From assembly GCA_007844125.1 (NCBI GenBank), contig CM017564.1, positions 20,478,956 to 20,542,955 of the forward strand: a stretch of DNA of 64,000 nt, in the 5' to 3' direction. Under the pieces are notes generated by a model. The model saw only the letters and a program-made list of their open reading frames with translations, ran no database searches and had not been told where the DNA came from. Below are positions 20,530-31,405 of this stretch, piece by piece. The DNA is from Sinonovacula constricta (lineage: Eukaryota; Mollusca; Bivalvia; Cardiida; Solecurtidae). A program made the translations under genes and the position numbers. Within the stretch, counting starts at the first letter, position 1, and each line of letters opens with the position of its first letter.

Positions 20530-20976
20530 ATGGAATATTACATGTACATTAGAGATGATGAAAGCAACCACTTATTTGTTAATAATACACCACACAATTT
20601 TAAAGTGCAGTTGAATACTCCACTCAATTTAAATGGATATTGGAAAGTGGGTTTGAAGGAAATTAGTATTCAAACAAAGAAAATATTAAAACCATCACAA
20701 ACAACTTTATTCATCTATTTAAATATTTGCAAAGAAAGTATTATAAACGGTGGAGAGCATTCTGTCTTGCGAAGGATAATGAAAAATGATACAAATAGTT
20801 GGAGATATATATTCGACACACCATTTTATTTACCTCTAAAAAAGATGAATGTACAAGAACTTGAATTCTATATAACAACGTCGGATGGGGAGTTTGCATC
20901 ATTTCTCGATTTACCTGTGTACATCACACTTCACTTTAGACGTTATCCATTTTATCAAAACTATGAATCCGTCTAA
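20530..20976 (+). CDS. Polinton minor capsid (penton-like) protein
   Basis: An intact 148-residue ORF starting MEYYMYIRDDESNHLF. The pattern FKVQLNTPLNLNGYWKVGLKE-ISIQ and the later FDTPFYLPLKKMNVQELEF is the usual single-jelly-roll minor capsid of Polintons, expected at the capsid vertices. It lies between the integrase and the capsid-type genes, and its 3' end overlaps the next ATG (20,963) by 14 bp. Confidence 0.8.
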   Translation: MEYYMYIRDDESNHLFVNNTPHNFKVQLNTPLNLNGYWKVGLKEISIQTKKILKPSQTTLFIYLNICKESIINGGEHSVLRRIMKNDTNSWRYIFDTPFYLPLKKMNVQELEFYITTSDGEFASFLDLPVYITLHFRRYPFYQNYESV

Positions 20977-21475
20977 ATTATATGTACCAAATCCACATCG
21001 CTGGGTTAATTTCTTTTAGAAAGGAGTGAATCAAAAAGGACATGGATTATTTACACCAACTAAAAGTGAAAACGTTTCTGTTAATACGATATCACCTGCA
21101 GAACAAACAGTAGAGCAGGCTCGAAGTGAACTTCACCGAGATGATATAAAAACCTCAGACATACCATCATTTTTACATAACCCTGAAGATCTACGACGTA
21201 TTAACACTGTTAGAGAGGTCACAAAAAAGAGACAAAAACACTTTCAGGTTAAATCAGCAAATACAAAGCAAAAACAGCAATCTGCTAAAAACAGACAAAA
21301 CCATAATAAGAAAAATAAGCAAAAACAAAAATCTGCTAAAACCAAACAAAACCAGAATAAGAAAAAGAAGCAAAAACAGCAATCATCTGAAAGAAGACAA
21401 AACCTGGGTAAGAAAAAGAAGCACTTTCCAGCTAAATCAACTCGAAAACACAGTCAAAACAACTCCCAACAACCT
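20963..21475 (+). pseudogene. Lysine/glutamine-rich core-like protein (Polinton C)
   Basis: Starts MNPSKLYVPNPHRWVNFF, then an in-frame TAG at about 21,017 and continues in the same frame with a conserved-looking ISPAEQTVEQARSEL. The C-terminal half is highly basic and repetitive (KQKQQSAK, KNKQKQKSAK, KKKQKQQSSE). This suits a DNA-condensing core protein inside the capsid (inference). The frame runs past the start of the major capsid gene, so its own stop has probably been lost. Confidence 0.6.
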
Positions 21476-21495
21476 GTGATATATTTTATTAGAAG

Positions 21496-22788
21496 ATGTC
21501 ATATTTTACAGAAGATGGATTTTCTGAAGGTGTACCAAACGAGTTGTTTTTGTTCGATTTACAACCTACACAAGTTGCTGTCAATGACGTGTATTTTCAA
21601 GAGATTCGTCCGTTATCTCAAGTGGCTGATGATACCCCCATCGAGTTTCAAATCAGCGGGCAGAACTCAATGGACTATCTTGACCTTAAAGGAACTCAAT
21701 TGTGTATCAAGTTAAAGGTAACAAATCCAGATGGCAGTGATATCACTAGCACCAAAGTTGGACCAGTCAATTTACTGTTGCAATCTTTATTTTCTGCTAC
21801 GGAAGTGTCATTACAAAACAAAGCTATTATTTCATCCAATTATAACTCATACCTTGCTTTGATACATACATTAATGCATGGAGGATATGATGCGACATTT
21901 TCACAGCTTTCTACTCAACTTTATATAAAAGATGATGATAATCATCCGGAGGATCCCGACGCTAGTGGAAGTAACACTGGTTTGTACCGTAGAGCTTCAT
22001 ATAAAGCAAATTCAAAGACTGTTGATCTACAAGGACCGGTCTACCATAGCCTATTCACATTGAAACGATATTTATTAAACCAAGTTGATGTAAAGTTAAA
22101 ACTTTATCGAAGCTCCCCCGCTTTCTGTCTTTGTTCTGGCGATGTAACACCTGCATATAAAGTGAAAATAATAGATGTATACCTACTTGCAAAGAAAATA
22201 AGAGTCAACCCGGCCCTCATTGTAGCTCATGCTGAGATGTTGAAGACAAGCACGACTAAATACGTTTTTGACAGACTGGAGTGTCGTTCGCAAACCATCG
22301 CCACTGGAAGTACAATGTTTACATGGGATAATTTATTTATAGGACAGAAGCCTTCAAAAGTAATAGTGGCATTCGTTAAATCAAATGCATTGTCAGGGGA
22401 TTATAAGGAAAATCCATTTCATTTTCAAAACTGTGATATTCAAAGTATTTGTCTGTATGCTGACGGTGTTCCTGTATGGGGGAGTCCATTAAAGCTAAAT
22501 TTTAATAAAACTGACGGAGAAAACTTTATGCGAGTGTATACAAACCTTTTTCTAACCAGTGGTATGTGGCAAAAAGATGAAGGTCTCAATATAAATAGAA
22601 AAGGTTTTGCAAACACATCACCATTGTTTGCTTTTCAGTTAGAACACAAGTTCTCAGATGATTTATTTTTACCATTAGTAAAGACAGGACATGTGAGGTT
22701 AGAGGTTCAATTTAGGACTGCTTTACCTATCACAACCAGCTGCTTTGTCTATAGCAGTTCATTGGGATTTTTCATTTATAATTATTAA
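21496..22788 (+). CDS. Polinton major capsid protein, 3' end replaced
   Basis: A 430-residue ORF of the invertebrate Polinton major-capsid family (double jelly roll). Seen: an N-terminal ELFLFDLQPTQ, VNLLLQSLFS, a central KRYLLNQVDVKLKLYRS, and the C-terminal DGVPVWGSPLKLNFNKTD and VKTGHVRLEVQFRTALP. The last two match the fragments at 43.9 kb and 61.4-61.9 kb. Homology stops around 22,765 and the last residues (FFIYNY) are foreign, so the C-terminus and the downstream protease gene were lost at this junction. Confidence 0.85.
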   Translation: MSYFTEDGFSEGVPNELFLFDLQPTQVAVNDVYFQEIRPLSQVADDTPIEFQISGQNSMDYLDLKGTQLCIKLKVTNPDGSDITSTKVGPVNLLLQSLFSATEVSLQNKAIISSNYNSYLALIHTLMHGGYDATFSQLSTQLYIKDDDNHPEDPDASGSNTGLYRRASYKANSKTVDLQGPVYHSLFTLKRYLLNQVDVKLKLYRSSPAFCLCSGDVTPAYKVKIIDVYLLAKKIRVNPALIVAHAEMLKTSTTKYVFDRLECRSQTIATGSTMFTWDNLFIGQKPSKVIVAFVKSNALSGDYKENPFHFQNCDIQSICLYADGVPVWGSPLKLNFNKTDGENFMRVYTNLFLTSGMWQKDEGLNINRKGFANTSPLFAFQLEHKFSDDLFLPLVKTGHVRLEVQFRTALPITTSCFVYSSSLGFFIYNY

Positions 22789-22797
22789 TTATATTTC

Positions 22798-23860
22798 AGC
22801 AAATGAACACAAAAAGAAGGTTAGCATCAATCAGGCTGCAGGAAGTGAAGCAACAAAGAGCCAGAAACAGCCACCACAGCCATTAATGTCACGGGACACC
22901 TACGAACAAATTTTCTACAAGTCCTACCAAGAAGCCCTGCATGACATTTCCAAAAATCCACTCCACAACTTGTTTGGTAAATCACCAATCAGTGAAATTT
23001 CAGAATATTGTGAGAACAATGATTTTGTTAAAGCAAAAATCAACGTGGTTTTCAGGGACCTGGCTGATCTTCCCTGAAACATTGTTCTGTCCGATGACAG
23101 AGAGATGTTATTTGTTAAATTTCATAGTATAAGACTCAGCGAAGAAGTTCAGACCTTAGTCAGAGAAATGAAAAAACAGGACAACCCTCATCCAGATGAC
23201 ATTAACAACTTTATTCAAATCTTTCTTATGAACATGATAAAGTCACTATTGGAAAATTTGACCAGACTCAGAAGAAAGGAATGCAGCAGTAGCTCTAAAA
23301 ACATCAGAGAAAATGAGCAGAAGGTGTTGTTTTACATCTCTGGATACATCATCCATGCACTCACCAGAATGTATACAAAGTCAGGTACACTTAATAAACA
23401 AAAACTAAAACATGCATTAGAACTGAGTTCTGGAAAATCTAGTGAGGAAACTAAGAAATATGCCACAATGCTAACCACTAAAAATAAGGGCGGACTTAAA
23501 TTGCCAAAGGAAGACTTTTTTTACATGATAAGATCCATGGAACGGGTTGTCCAGAAGAAAGTGGATCCTAAATATCTCAGGAATCAATCACTGGACAAAA
23601 GTGAATTAAAAGAATGTTTGATGGAAGATTTTATGGTGAAATATTATCTGGAAAAGCTGTGTTTAAGAAATGAGCCTACTGATGAAGATTCAGAACTGGT
23701 GTTGAGTGGCCTTTTGGAGGACATGTGTTGCCTTTTTTTGACAGTAAAAGGTTTTGCCATGGCAAAACTTGCAAGTAACAAACTGCGCAGACATGCCAAA
23801 TTTGGAGACAGTTTCCGCTCAACGCTAAAGGAGAAATGTGCAAATATTATGAATAAATGA
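22798..23860 (+). pseudogene. Transposase-like C-terminal region of unknown family
   Basis: Begins after a possible splice acceptor (TATATTTCAG|CAAATG) as a frame to 23,077, has one TGA, and continues in 23,105-23,860. The segment VLFYISGYIIHALTRMY, followed by GGLKLPKEDFFYMIRSMERVV, resembles the YI-GYI...GGL-P module found near the C-terminus of several DNA transposases and their host derivatives. No catalytic triad was identified. It joins the truncated end of Polinton C, so it may mark the element that broke it. Confidence 0.35.
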
Positions 23861-24214
23861 AATACATTAGAGCTAGCTAGAGCTATGTTATGCCTTGTCT
23901 ATACACAACCCTTTCAATGGATTAGCTTATAGCCTTTCAATAGTTTGGCTGTTTTTTCGATGTGCCAAAAACAAGTCCTGCTTTTTAAAGTCCAGATTTA
24001 AAAAAAAAACAGTGAAAATACAAAATGTATATTACTTATGATGTAACAACTAGGAGCTTTTAAATAAAGAAATTTCTCTTGATAACTATAATGTCATGGT
24101 AAAAGGTTTAAGGTTTATACATGTATCATACAAATAGAATTAACAAATACATTCTGGATAATTTTGTCAAGTATCAATTTAATTTAAAATGTGTCAATGA
24201 TCACAGGGTTGACT

Positions 24215-25510
24215 TATTGACAGGTCAATTGAGTATTGGTGGTCAATATTGGTCATAGTGGACATTACTGGTCAATAGTGGTCATTACTTGTCAATACTG
24301 GTCAATGTTATTCACAACAAAACTGTCCAAATGTTTTTATAATCATTTAAAATATTAAAGCCCTAACAATATCACCTATTAGGGCCTAAATTGTATTGAA
24401 ATTTATTGTTTAAATTTGCATATACAAATTAATTAGTATGCTGACATGTTTCATATAAATAGTAGTGCAATTTATCATCCCTCAGTCTTCTGTTTTTTAT
24501 TTTTTATACACATGTGTTAATTAGAAAAAATATAATACAGAAGATTATTGTATAATCTTTAAATAAGCCAAGTAGCATTTTAACTATCATCAGCAGTTCA
24601 ATAAGAGGCTAGATACTGAACTTTATGTCATATTCACTACAGGCAATGTGCAAATCAGCCCCTAGAGGCTTTTACCCCACTTAATCTCCTACACCTGGTG
24701 GGGGTCTTGACTTTTATATATGGATTACTTGGCAGTGAAAGATATTGGGGTGGGTGAATACACAGCACAATAAACATGCCATTTCAGGATTCACATTTTG
24801 GTAGTTCATACATAACTTGTATGTATGTATGTATGAAAAGAAATGATTCAGACAGAAGAGCAAATAGTTGAAGCCTGAAGAATTAGTTAGAATTATACTA
24901 AATTAACATTTATCAAATGAACAGTATAACCCCCAAAATAGTGGTAATGTAAAATCTGGCATAAGATATGAATTAAAAGGAATATCTGCAAAATACTGGG
25001 GGCAACTTTAGAGAACAAATAGCACTGTAAAATAAGTATAAGCTTATTATGATTCAAGAATCCAGTTTTTAGTTTTTAGTTTTAGTCGCTACAACTTAAG
25101 GAAATGTACAGTATACTTCACAGCCGGATCAGTCTACAACCCCAAAATAGTGGTAATACACTAAATGACATAACTCATAAATAAAAAGGAATATCTGCAT
25201 AATAATTGGGGCAACTATAAAGGATAACTAGCACTGTAAAATAAGTATAAGCTTGTTATGATTCAAGAATCCAGTTTTTAGTTTTAGTCGCTACATTTTT
25301 GGCAAATTTACAGTAAACTGCACTGTCAGAAATGTCTAGAACCCAAAAATAGTGGTGATATAAAATCTGGCAACTCATTAGTAAGACGGAATATTTTAAT
25401 TATAATTTGGGCAGCTGTAGAAAACAAATACCGCTTCAAAATAAGATTATGTTTGGTAAGATTAAGAAAGTTCCTGATGAGTTTTGCTTGCTACAAGTCA
25501 GGTAAACTTG
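24215..25510. repeat. Noncoding region with two families of tandem repeats
   Basis: At 24,215-24,310 GGTCAATA/GGTCATTA units repeat about seven times. Between about 24,910 and 25,500 a roughly 200-bp unit (AAAATAGTGGTAAT, GGAATATCTGCA, AAAATAAGTATAAGCTT, CAAGAATCCAGTTTTTAG) recurs three times with decreasing identity. No gene seen from 23,861 to 25,826. Confidence 0.6.
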
Positions 25511-25826
25511 CAGCCCCTCGACGTTAAACTGGTAATTATTGACACGAAGATGAAGGTTTTTTAAAACCATATTTCTTACCTTAATTCTGCTACTATTGAT
25601 TGACGACTGGTATGGTTGATTAGAGACACAATCGTAGTTTACTTTTATCGTGTAAATGTTGAGTAAAACCCGAATACAAACAATTTGTTTAAGTTACACT
25701 TCTTAGCATATTTGTAAACACCGCGTTCAATGCAATATGGCGTCGGATTTTGACAGATCTCGCGCAGATCTCGCGGAACGCGTGAGCTCGCAAGTTTGTA
25801 ATATAGGCGAAGAAGAAGTTGCTTAT

Positions 25827-26029
25827 TGTAGTGTTCTTATGGTCAAAGGGAGATAACCTTTAAGATCTTTATATCAATGGTTGTATTATTGTGTGTGTAG
25901 TTCTTATGCTAACACCGGAGGGGCTTCCCGCTAAAAAAAATGTAAACCACATGTACAACGATAGGAGAACAATAAACACCTTTAAACCCTCTCACGTGTT
26001 GAGTTTGTGTTTAATAAAGGAATATAACA
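25827..26029 (+). repeat. 5' LTR
   Basis: Starts TGTAGTGTTCTTATG and ends AATATAACA (TG...CA). It contains AATAAA-type signals (AACAATAAACACC, TTTAATAAAGG). The following ACTAGCGACGAGGAT is the candidate primer-binding region. Confidence 0.9.
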
Positions 26030-26065
26030 ACTAGCGACGAGGATAAACAACTGCCGACGAAGCAA

Positions 26066-26935
26066 ATGGCCACCCAGCTGCCGTAATTCCCACCATTCAT
26101 TGTCCAAAGCGGACAAGATTCAAACACGAACTCTGCTGGTGTTCGATGGCAGAAATGGATCTCGAAGTTCGATAATATGTTATGTGCTCTTGACATAACT
26201 GACGACAGGAGGAAAAAGGCGCTCCTATTACACTACTGTGGGGATGAAACATATGACATATATGATTCCTTTTCTGAGATGGACAAGGGAATCGGGTCAA
26301 CAAGGGAGGTAACAAATGTCGATGGTGAGCTAGTCAACGTCCCAGATGAATATAATAAGCTGTGCAATTCAGTTAAGTTGTACTTCACACCCAAACAGAA
26401 CCTCAGTTTCGAAGTGTACAAGTTTCTCCAGGCGAAGCAAGAGGCCGGGGAAGGTATTGAGTCATTCTACACACGTTTACGTACTCTTGCAGGTACTTGT
26501 GAATTTCACGACAAGCCCAGATCATACAAGGGTGCACATCATCTCGCATAAGGCGACGGGCACTTCGGGACAACTATACATTGGACAAACTTATTGAGGA
26601 AACACGTGCACTTGAACTTTCCGAGAAACGTGCAACCGAAATGGAAGCTTCTTTTGTGAAACCTGTCAATGCGATACGCCAGGAGGGTGTACACAGCCGT
26701 GGTGCTCGTGGTAGCAGTCGTGCTCGTGGTCGGGTGGCTGGACGAGGAAACCCCCAACAGGTCATCAACAGCAACAATCGGTGTGGTAACTGTGGAGGCG
26801 ATAAAAGTCACAAACGGTGTCCTGCCATTGGTCTAGAGAGCAGAAACTGTAAAAAACTTAATCATTTTGCTAAGGTTTGCAGATCTAAGACTCATAGTGT
26901 TAATCTTACTAAAACATTAAAGAAGACATCAGGCC
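26066..26935 (+). pseudogene. gag: LTR element gag (capsid and nucleocapsid)
   Basis: Starts MATQLP followed by an in-frame TAA, then the gag core GVRWQKWISKFDNML and FLQAKQEAGEGIESFYTRLR. A frameshift near 26,520 leads into LDKLIEETRALELSEKRATE and an RG-rich linker, and then a zinc-knuckle region with CGNCGGDKSHKRCP. It would form the virus-like particle; now broken. Confidence 0.8.
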
Positions 26936-26989
26936 AGTTGAGTGACAGTTCATGTGATGAATATGTGTTCAATGTACATAATAACAATT

Positions 26990-29900
26990 CTTGCAATCCT
27001 ATTCCTGCTGTGCATGCCAAAGTTTTAGATTCAAGTATAGAATTTCTAGTTGATACAGGGTCAAGCGTGAATATTATCAGTAAGAGTGTATTCAACAATT
27101 TAAAAACCAACCCATATCTTAAACAGCCAGTACCCCTAATATATGCATAACCACCCCATTAAATGTCATGGGTTATTTCACAGATGACATTAAGTATAAA
27201 GATAAGTTGGTAAAAACAGAATTGTATGTTGTTGAAACCACTGACTCCAGGTATCCCAGCTGTCTTCTTGGGGCTAAAGCTGCTCAGTCATTGAACATTA
27301 TTCACTTTGCCTTTACCGCCTCTCTTTCTAGTTCTATTCCAGAGCAGTATCCTACCCTGTTTGATGGAAAGATGGGCAAGATAGACGGTGTAAAAGTGAA
27401 ACTGCACATCAACAAAGATGTCCCCCCCCCCCTGTTTTACAGCGTCACAGGCGCATTCCTTTTCATGCACGAAAAGATGTCGAGGCAGAACTCAAGCGTC
27501 TGGAAGACCTTAATGTAATCGAACCTGTCTCTGGTCCCACCCCATGGGTTAGTCCAGTTGTAATTGTGCCTAAAAAGTCCAAAGGTGTCCGTATCTGTAT
27601 TGACATGAGAGAAGCGAATAAGGCTATCTCCAGGGAAAACACCCTATGCCAACTGTTAAAGATCTGATGGCAGATCTTAACTCTTCTGTTGTTTTCAGCA
27701 AACTAGACCTGTCTAATGCTTACCATCAGCTGGAGCTCGATGAGAAAAGTCGCTACATCACAACGTTTTCTACCCATGTAGGTCTGTTTGGGGTAAATGC
27801 AGCCTCAGAAGTCTTTCAGAAAAAGATAGCTGATTTGTTGGCAGACATACCAGGAGCGAAAAACCTATCTGACGACATCATTGTACATGGCAAGTCACAA
27901 GCTGACCATGACCATGCTTTGCAGCTGACCTTAGATAGGCTCAGTAGCAGCGGTGCCAAGCTGAACAAGGACAAGTGTATATTTTCAGTGAACAAGATTA
28001 CATTCTTTGGCCATGTTTTCAGCAATGTAGGTGTGTCAGCAGATCCTGAGAAGATTGAAGCTATTGTTGGTAAGTCAGCACCGCAGAGCCCAGCTGAAAT
28101 AAGGTCATTTCTTGGTATGACCCAGTACGTTGCCCGTTACATACCTCACTATGCAACGCTTACCGAGCCCCTCAGACGTCTTACTAGGCAGAATGTTCCA
28201 TGGTCTGGTCTCATGATGAGCAAAATGCTTTTGACAGTCTTAAATCTGTTCTGTCTAGCACCCAGGTGATGGTGTACTTTGACCCCAGCAAGGCTACAGA
28301 GGTTATTGTTGATGCGTCTCCTGTGGGTGTCTCTGCTATGCTCACTCAAGAAGGCAAGGTTGTTTGTTATGCAAGCCGTGCCTAGACTGATGTTTAACAG
28401 CGGTATTCACAAACAGATCGCGAGATGCTGGCTGTAGTGTATGGTGTTGAACATAACCACTTGTACCTTTTTGCTTCTGAATTCAAAGTGATCACAGATC
28501 ACAAGCCCCTGTTAGGTATTGTCAACTCTCAAAAACTTGCTTCTGCCCGTGTGGAACGCTGGCGTCTTCGTCTGATGCCGTACACGTTTGCTCTTGAATA
28601 CCGTCCTAGCAAGTCAAACCCTGCTGACTACATGAGCAGACATCCATACGACAAGCCAATTCGTGACAATGCTGCTGAAGCCTATGCCGCTTACATAAGT
28701 CAGAATGCTGTCCCAAAGGCCATGTCACTAGATGAAGTTAGACTTGCCACGCAAGAGAATTCTACCCTACAACAGGTCATGAATGCTATTCAGAGTGGTA
28801 AATGGTGGGACAGTCCAGACTTGACCCCATTTGTTCGTTTCAGAGTTGAGTTTTCTATTGTTGATGGTGTTTGGTCATCCCCTCTGCTTTACAGCATCGA
28901 GTAGTTGAAATAGCACATCGTACACACCAGGGTATTGTAAAAACCAAACAGCTGATCAGGGAAAAGGTGTGGTTTCCCGGAATAGACAAACTGGTGGAAG
29001 ATACGGTCAAAACCTGTATTCCGTGCCAAGCTTCGTATCCAGGGCCAGATAAACGTGAACCTGTGTCCCCAAGTACTTTACCTTCTAAGCCGTGGTCTGA
29101 AGTTGCAGTGGATTTTGCTGGTCCTTTCCCTTCTGGACAGTATGTACTTGTTGTTGTTGATGAACATAGCCGGTTCCCTGAGGTAGAGGTTGTGCATTCT
29201 ATTTCAGCCAAAGTTGTTATCCCTAGGCTTAGTAGCATATTTGCACGTCAAGGTTACCCCAATGTTGTGAAGTCCGATAATGGTCCACCTTTCCAAGGTC
29301 ACGAATTCGCAGAGTTTGCTGCTACCTGTGGGTTTAAGCATCGACGTATCACTCTGTTGTGGCCCGAGGCAAATGGAACTGTGGAGAGATTTATGGAAAC
29401 CCTTAACAAGTTCATACGTGCTGCAGTCACCGATAATCGCGATTGGAAAGATGAGCTTCCAAGCTTTCTCATGCACTATAGGGCTACACCTCACAGTTCA
29501 ACTCAGATTTCCCCTTTTCAGGCACTTACTGGCAGGAAAATGAATGTAGGTTTTCCAGAGATTCCAAAACCTAAACCTTCATCTGTCCGTACCCACATTT
29601 CACATAATGATGCTATAAGCAAGTCCAAGATGAAGGAGTATGCAGACAAGAAGTGTCACACTGCTCCATCCAATTTGTCTCAAGGTGACCATGTATTGGT
29701 CAAGCAACGCAAGCTTGATAAGCTTACATGCCCCCCCCCCCTATGACCCCGACCCGTACGTTGTTATAGAAAAGAAGGGTAGTATGGTTACTGCTGACCG
29801 TGATGGTCACACCATTACTAGAAATTCATCGCAGTTCAAACCAGTTAAGGTTGATCGTTCTTTACTGGATGACGAGTTTGAATCTGGTCACAGTGTGCCA

Positions 29901-30068
29901 CAAGAAGTACCATGCGCTGATGACCCATATGGGCAAGTCCCCGCAGCTCAATCGGCTCTGTCTCCTGTAAAGCCAATTCCTGCACCTGTAACTCCTGTTC
30001 CGTCTAGGAGAAATCCCCCACGTTCAGCTGGTATGCCCAAGAGATATGCAGATTTTAAAATAGGCTAA
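26990..30068 (+). pseudogene. pol: LTR element pol (protease, RT, RNase H, integrase)
   Basis: Protease motif EFLVDTGSSVNII at about 27,040. RT: VIVPKKSKGVRICIDMREAN, FSKLDLSNAYHQL and the DD motif in LSDDIIVHGK (the usual aromatic before it is missing). RNase H: VDASPVGVSAML, DREMLAVVYGVEH and ITDHKPL. Integrase: an H2C2 finger (HRTHQGIVK...CIPCQ), VAVDFAGPF, KSDNGPPF and EANGTVERFMETL, so D,D,E is present. A Pro-rich tail follows to 30,068. Lesions: shifts at about 27,150, at a C run near 27,421, 27,510, 27,640 and 28,230, a TAG plus TAA near 28,385, a shift near 28,880, and another at the C run near 29,731. Confidence 0.9.
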
Positions 30069-30620
30069 ACATAATGTTTGTTTTTTAAGCAATTAAACAC
30101 ATGCTGTGTTCATAGTTTTTCAGAAACTTGTAAATTGTTCTGCAACATCTGAAAACTAGATTGTTGTTCTCAAGGTTCATATTTTTATTTGTGTGCTGAA
30201 TTTTAATGTTAGTGAACAGTTTTAATTTTCAAATCACTTCACAGTTTGTTTAATGTTAAACCCCAAGTTCTAGTCAATAATGTTGGATATACTGTATTTT
30301 CATGTTTTTTTTTTATTTTATTTTAGTCTTCTGATTCATTAAGAGCCTGTAAGTTTGACATTGTAATTATTGTTAGTCTTTGATACTCATTCTATAGGTG
30401 CTGAATTATGCAGTTCAATCAACGATTTGTTAATATTATTATTATAGGTCTTATTGCCAGACAATTATAAGCAAGAAACTGTGAAGTTGATAACAAAGTG
30501 TTTATTTGGACTGTATACATATAAAGTGGACATTTGTAAACAGGCTTGTTAAATGATGAATGCTCAGTATTGTTTATTTCATTCTCAAGTTATATAAGCT
30601 TTCTTTAAGGTTGGTAGGAA

Positions 30621-30821
30621 TGTAGTGTTCTTATGATCAAAGGGAGATAACCTTTAAGATCTTAATATCAATGGTTGTATTCTTGTGTGTGTAGTTCTTA
30701 TGCTAACACCGGAGGGGCTTCCCGCTAAAAAATGTAAACCACATGTACAACGATAGAAGAACAATAAACACCTTTAAACCCTCTCATGTGTTGAGTTTGT
30801 GTTTAATAAAAGAATATAATA
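30621..30821 (+). repeat. 3' LTR
   Basis: Starts TGTAGTGTTCTTATGATC and ends AATATAATA, differing from the 5' LTR by a handful of substitutions and a 2-base A-run difference. The 550 bp before it (30,069-30,620) show no ORF. Confidence 0.9.
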
Positions 30822-31295
30822 CTTATCTCTGTTGTTATACGTCTCTGCTCGAAACTAAGATTTTCTGACAAATGAAGGATTTCCATTTAACTCAATACTG
30901 TGGTATCAGCGCATGTAAGTACTTATACTGAATACCAGCGCATTTTAACAGTAACTTTGAAACATATCAGCGCATCAATAAACTGCGCCCTACCGCCATA
31001 TTGGATTTATCGTACTAAACTTGTTTACTTTTTGGGAAACATTTTCGTACCATATTATTGTCAGATTAGTTATCAAATTTGAACGCTATTTAACATTGCA
31101 CAATGTTCGTTAAACACGTGTAAATGTAGATGAGTAGGGTAAATCCTGCATATAATATACTGAGCAGCACTGGTAGATACGATGTATCGTTCGGGTCATA
31201 AAGACCGGTAGGGTGTTTTTTTCAACGCTTCCTTTTTTTCTAGTAGCAATCCCTCCAATAACTGCCTTTTCACTCTGTCGCTTCCGTTGTTGTTG

Positions 31296-31405
31296 CCATT
31301 GGCAGTCAACCATATTTTATTACAGTGTATCGACACAGACCACATACGGTCGAAGTATTTTAATGTCCTTTACATGTACGAACTATTTTGGACAGTGTTA
31401 GTAGT
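31296..31405 (+). mobile_element. Short LINE ORF2 fragment
   Basis: Encodes VNHILL(Q)CIDTDHIRSKYFNV, matching the C-terminal zinc-knuckle region of the intact LINE at about 55,450. No 3' UTR is attached. It abuts the putative exon at 31,406-31,522. Confidence 0.75.

Larger units (their letters stand above)
25827..30821 (+). mobile_element. Ty3/Gypsy-type LTR retrotransposon with 5-bp target duplication
   Basis: A 4,995-bp element bounded by near-identical direct LTRs of 203 and 201 bp and by CTTAT on both sides (25,822-25,826 and 30,822-30,826). Domain order is gag, zinc knuckle, protease, reverse transcriptase, RNase H, integrase, the Ty3/Gypsy order. Several frameshifts and stops inactivate it although the LTRs differ at only a few positions, so it inserted fairly recently. 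Confidence 0.92.
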
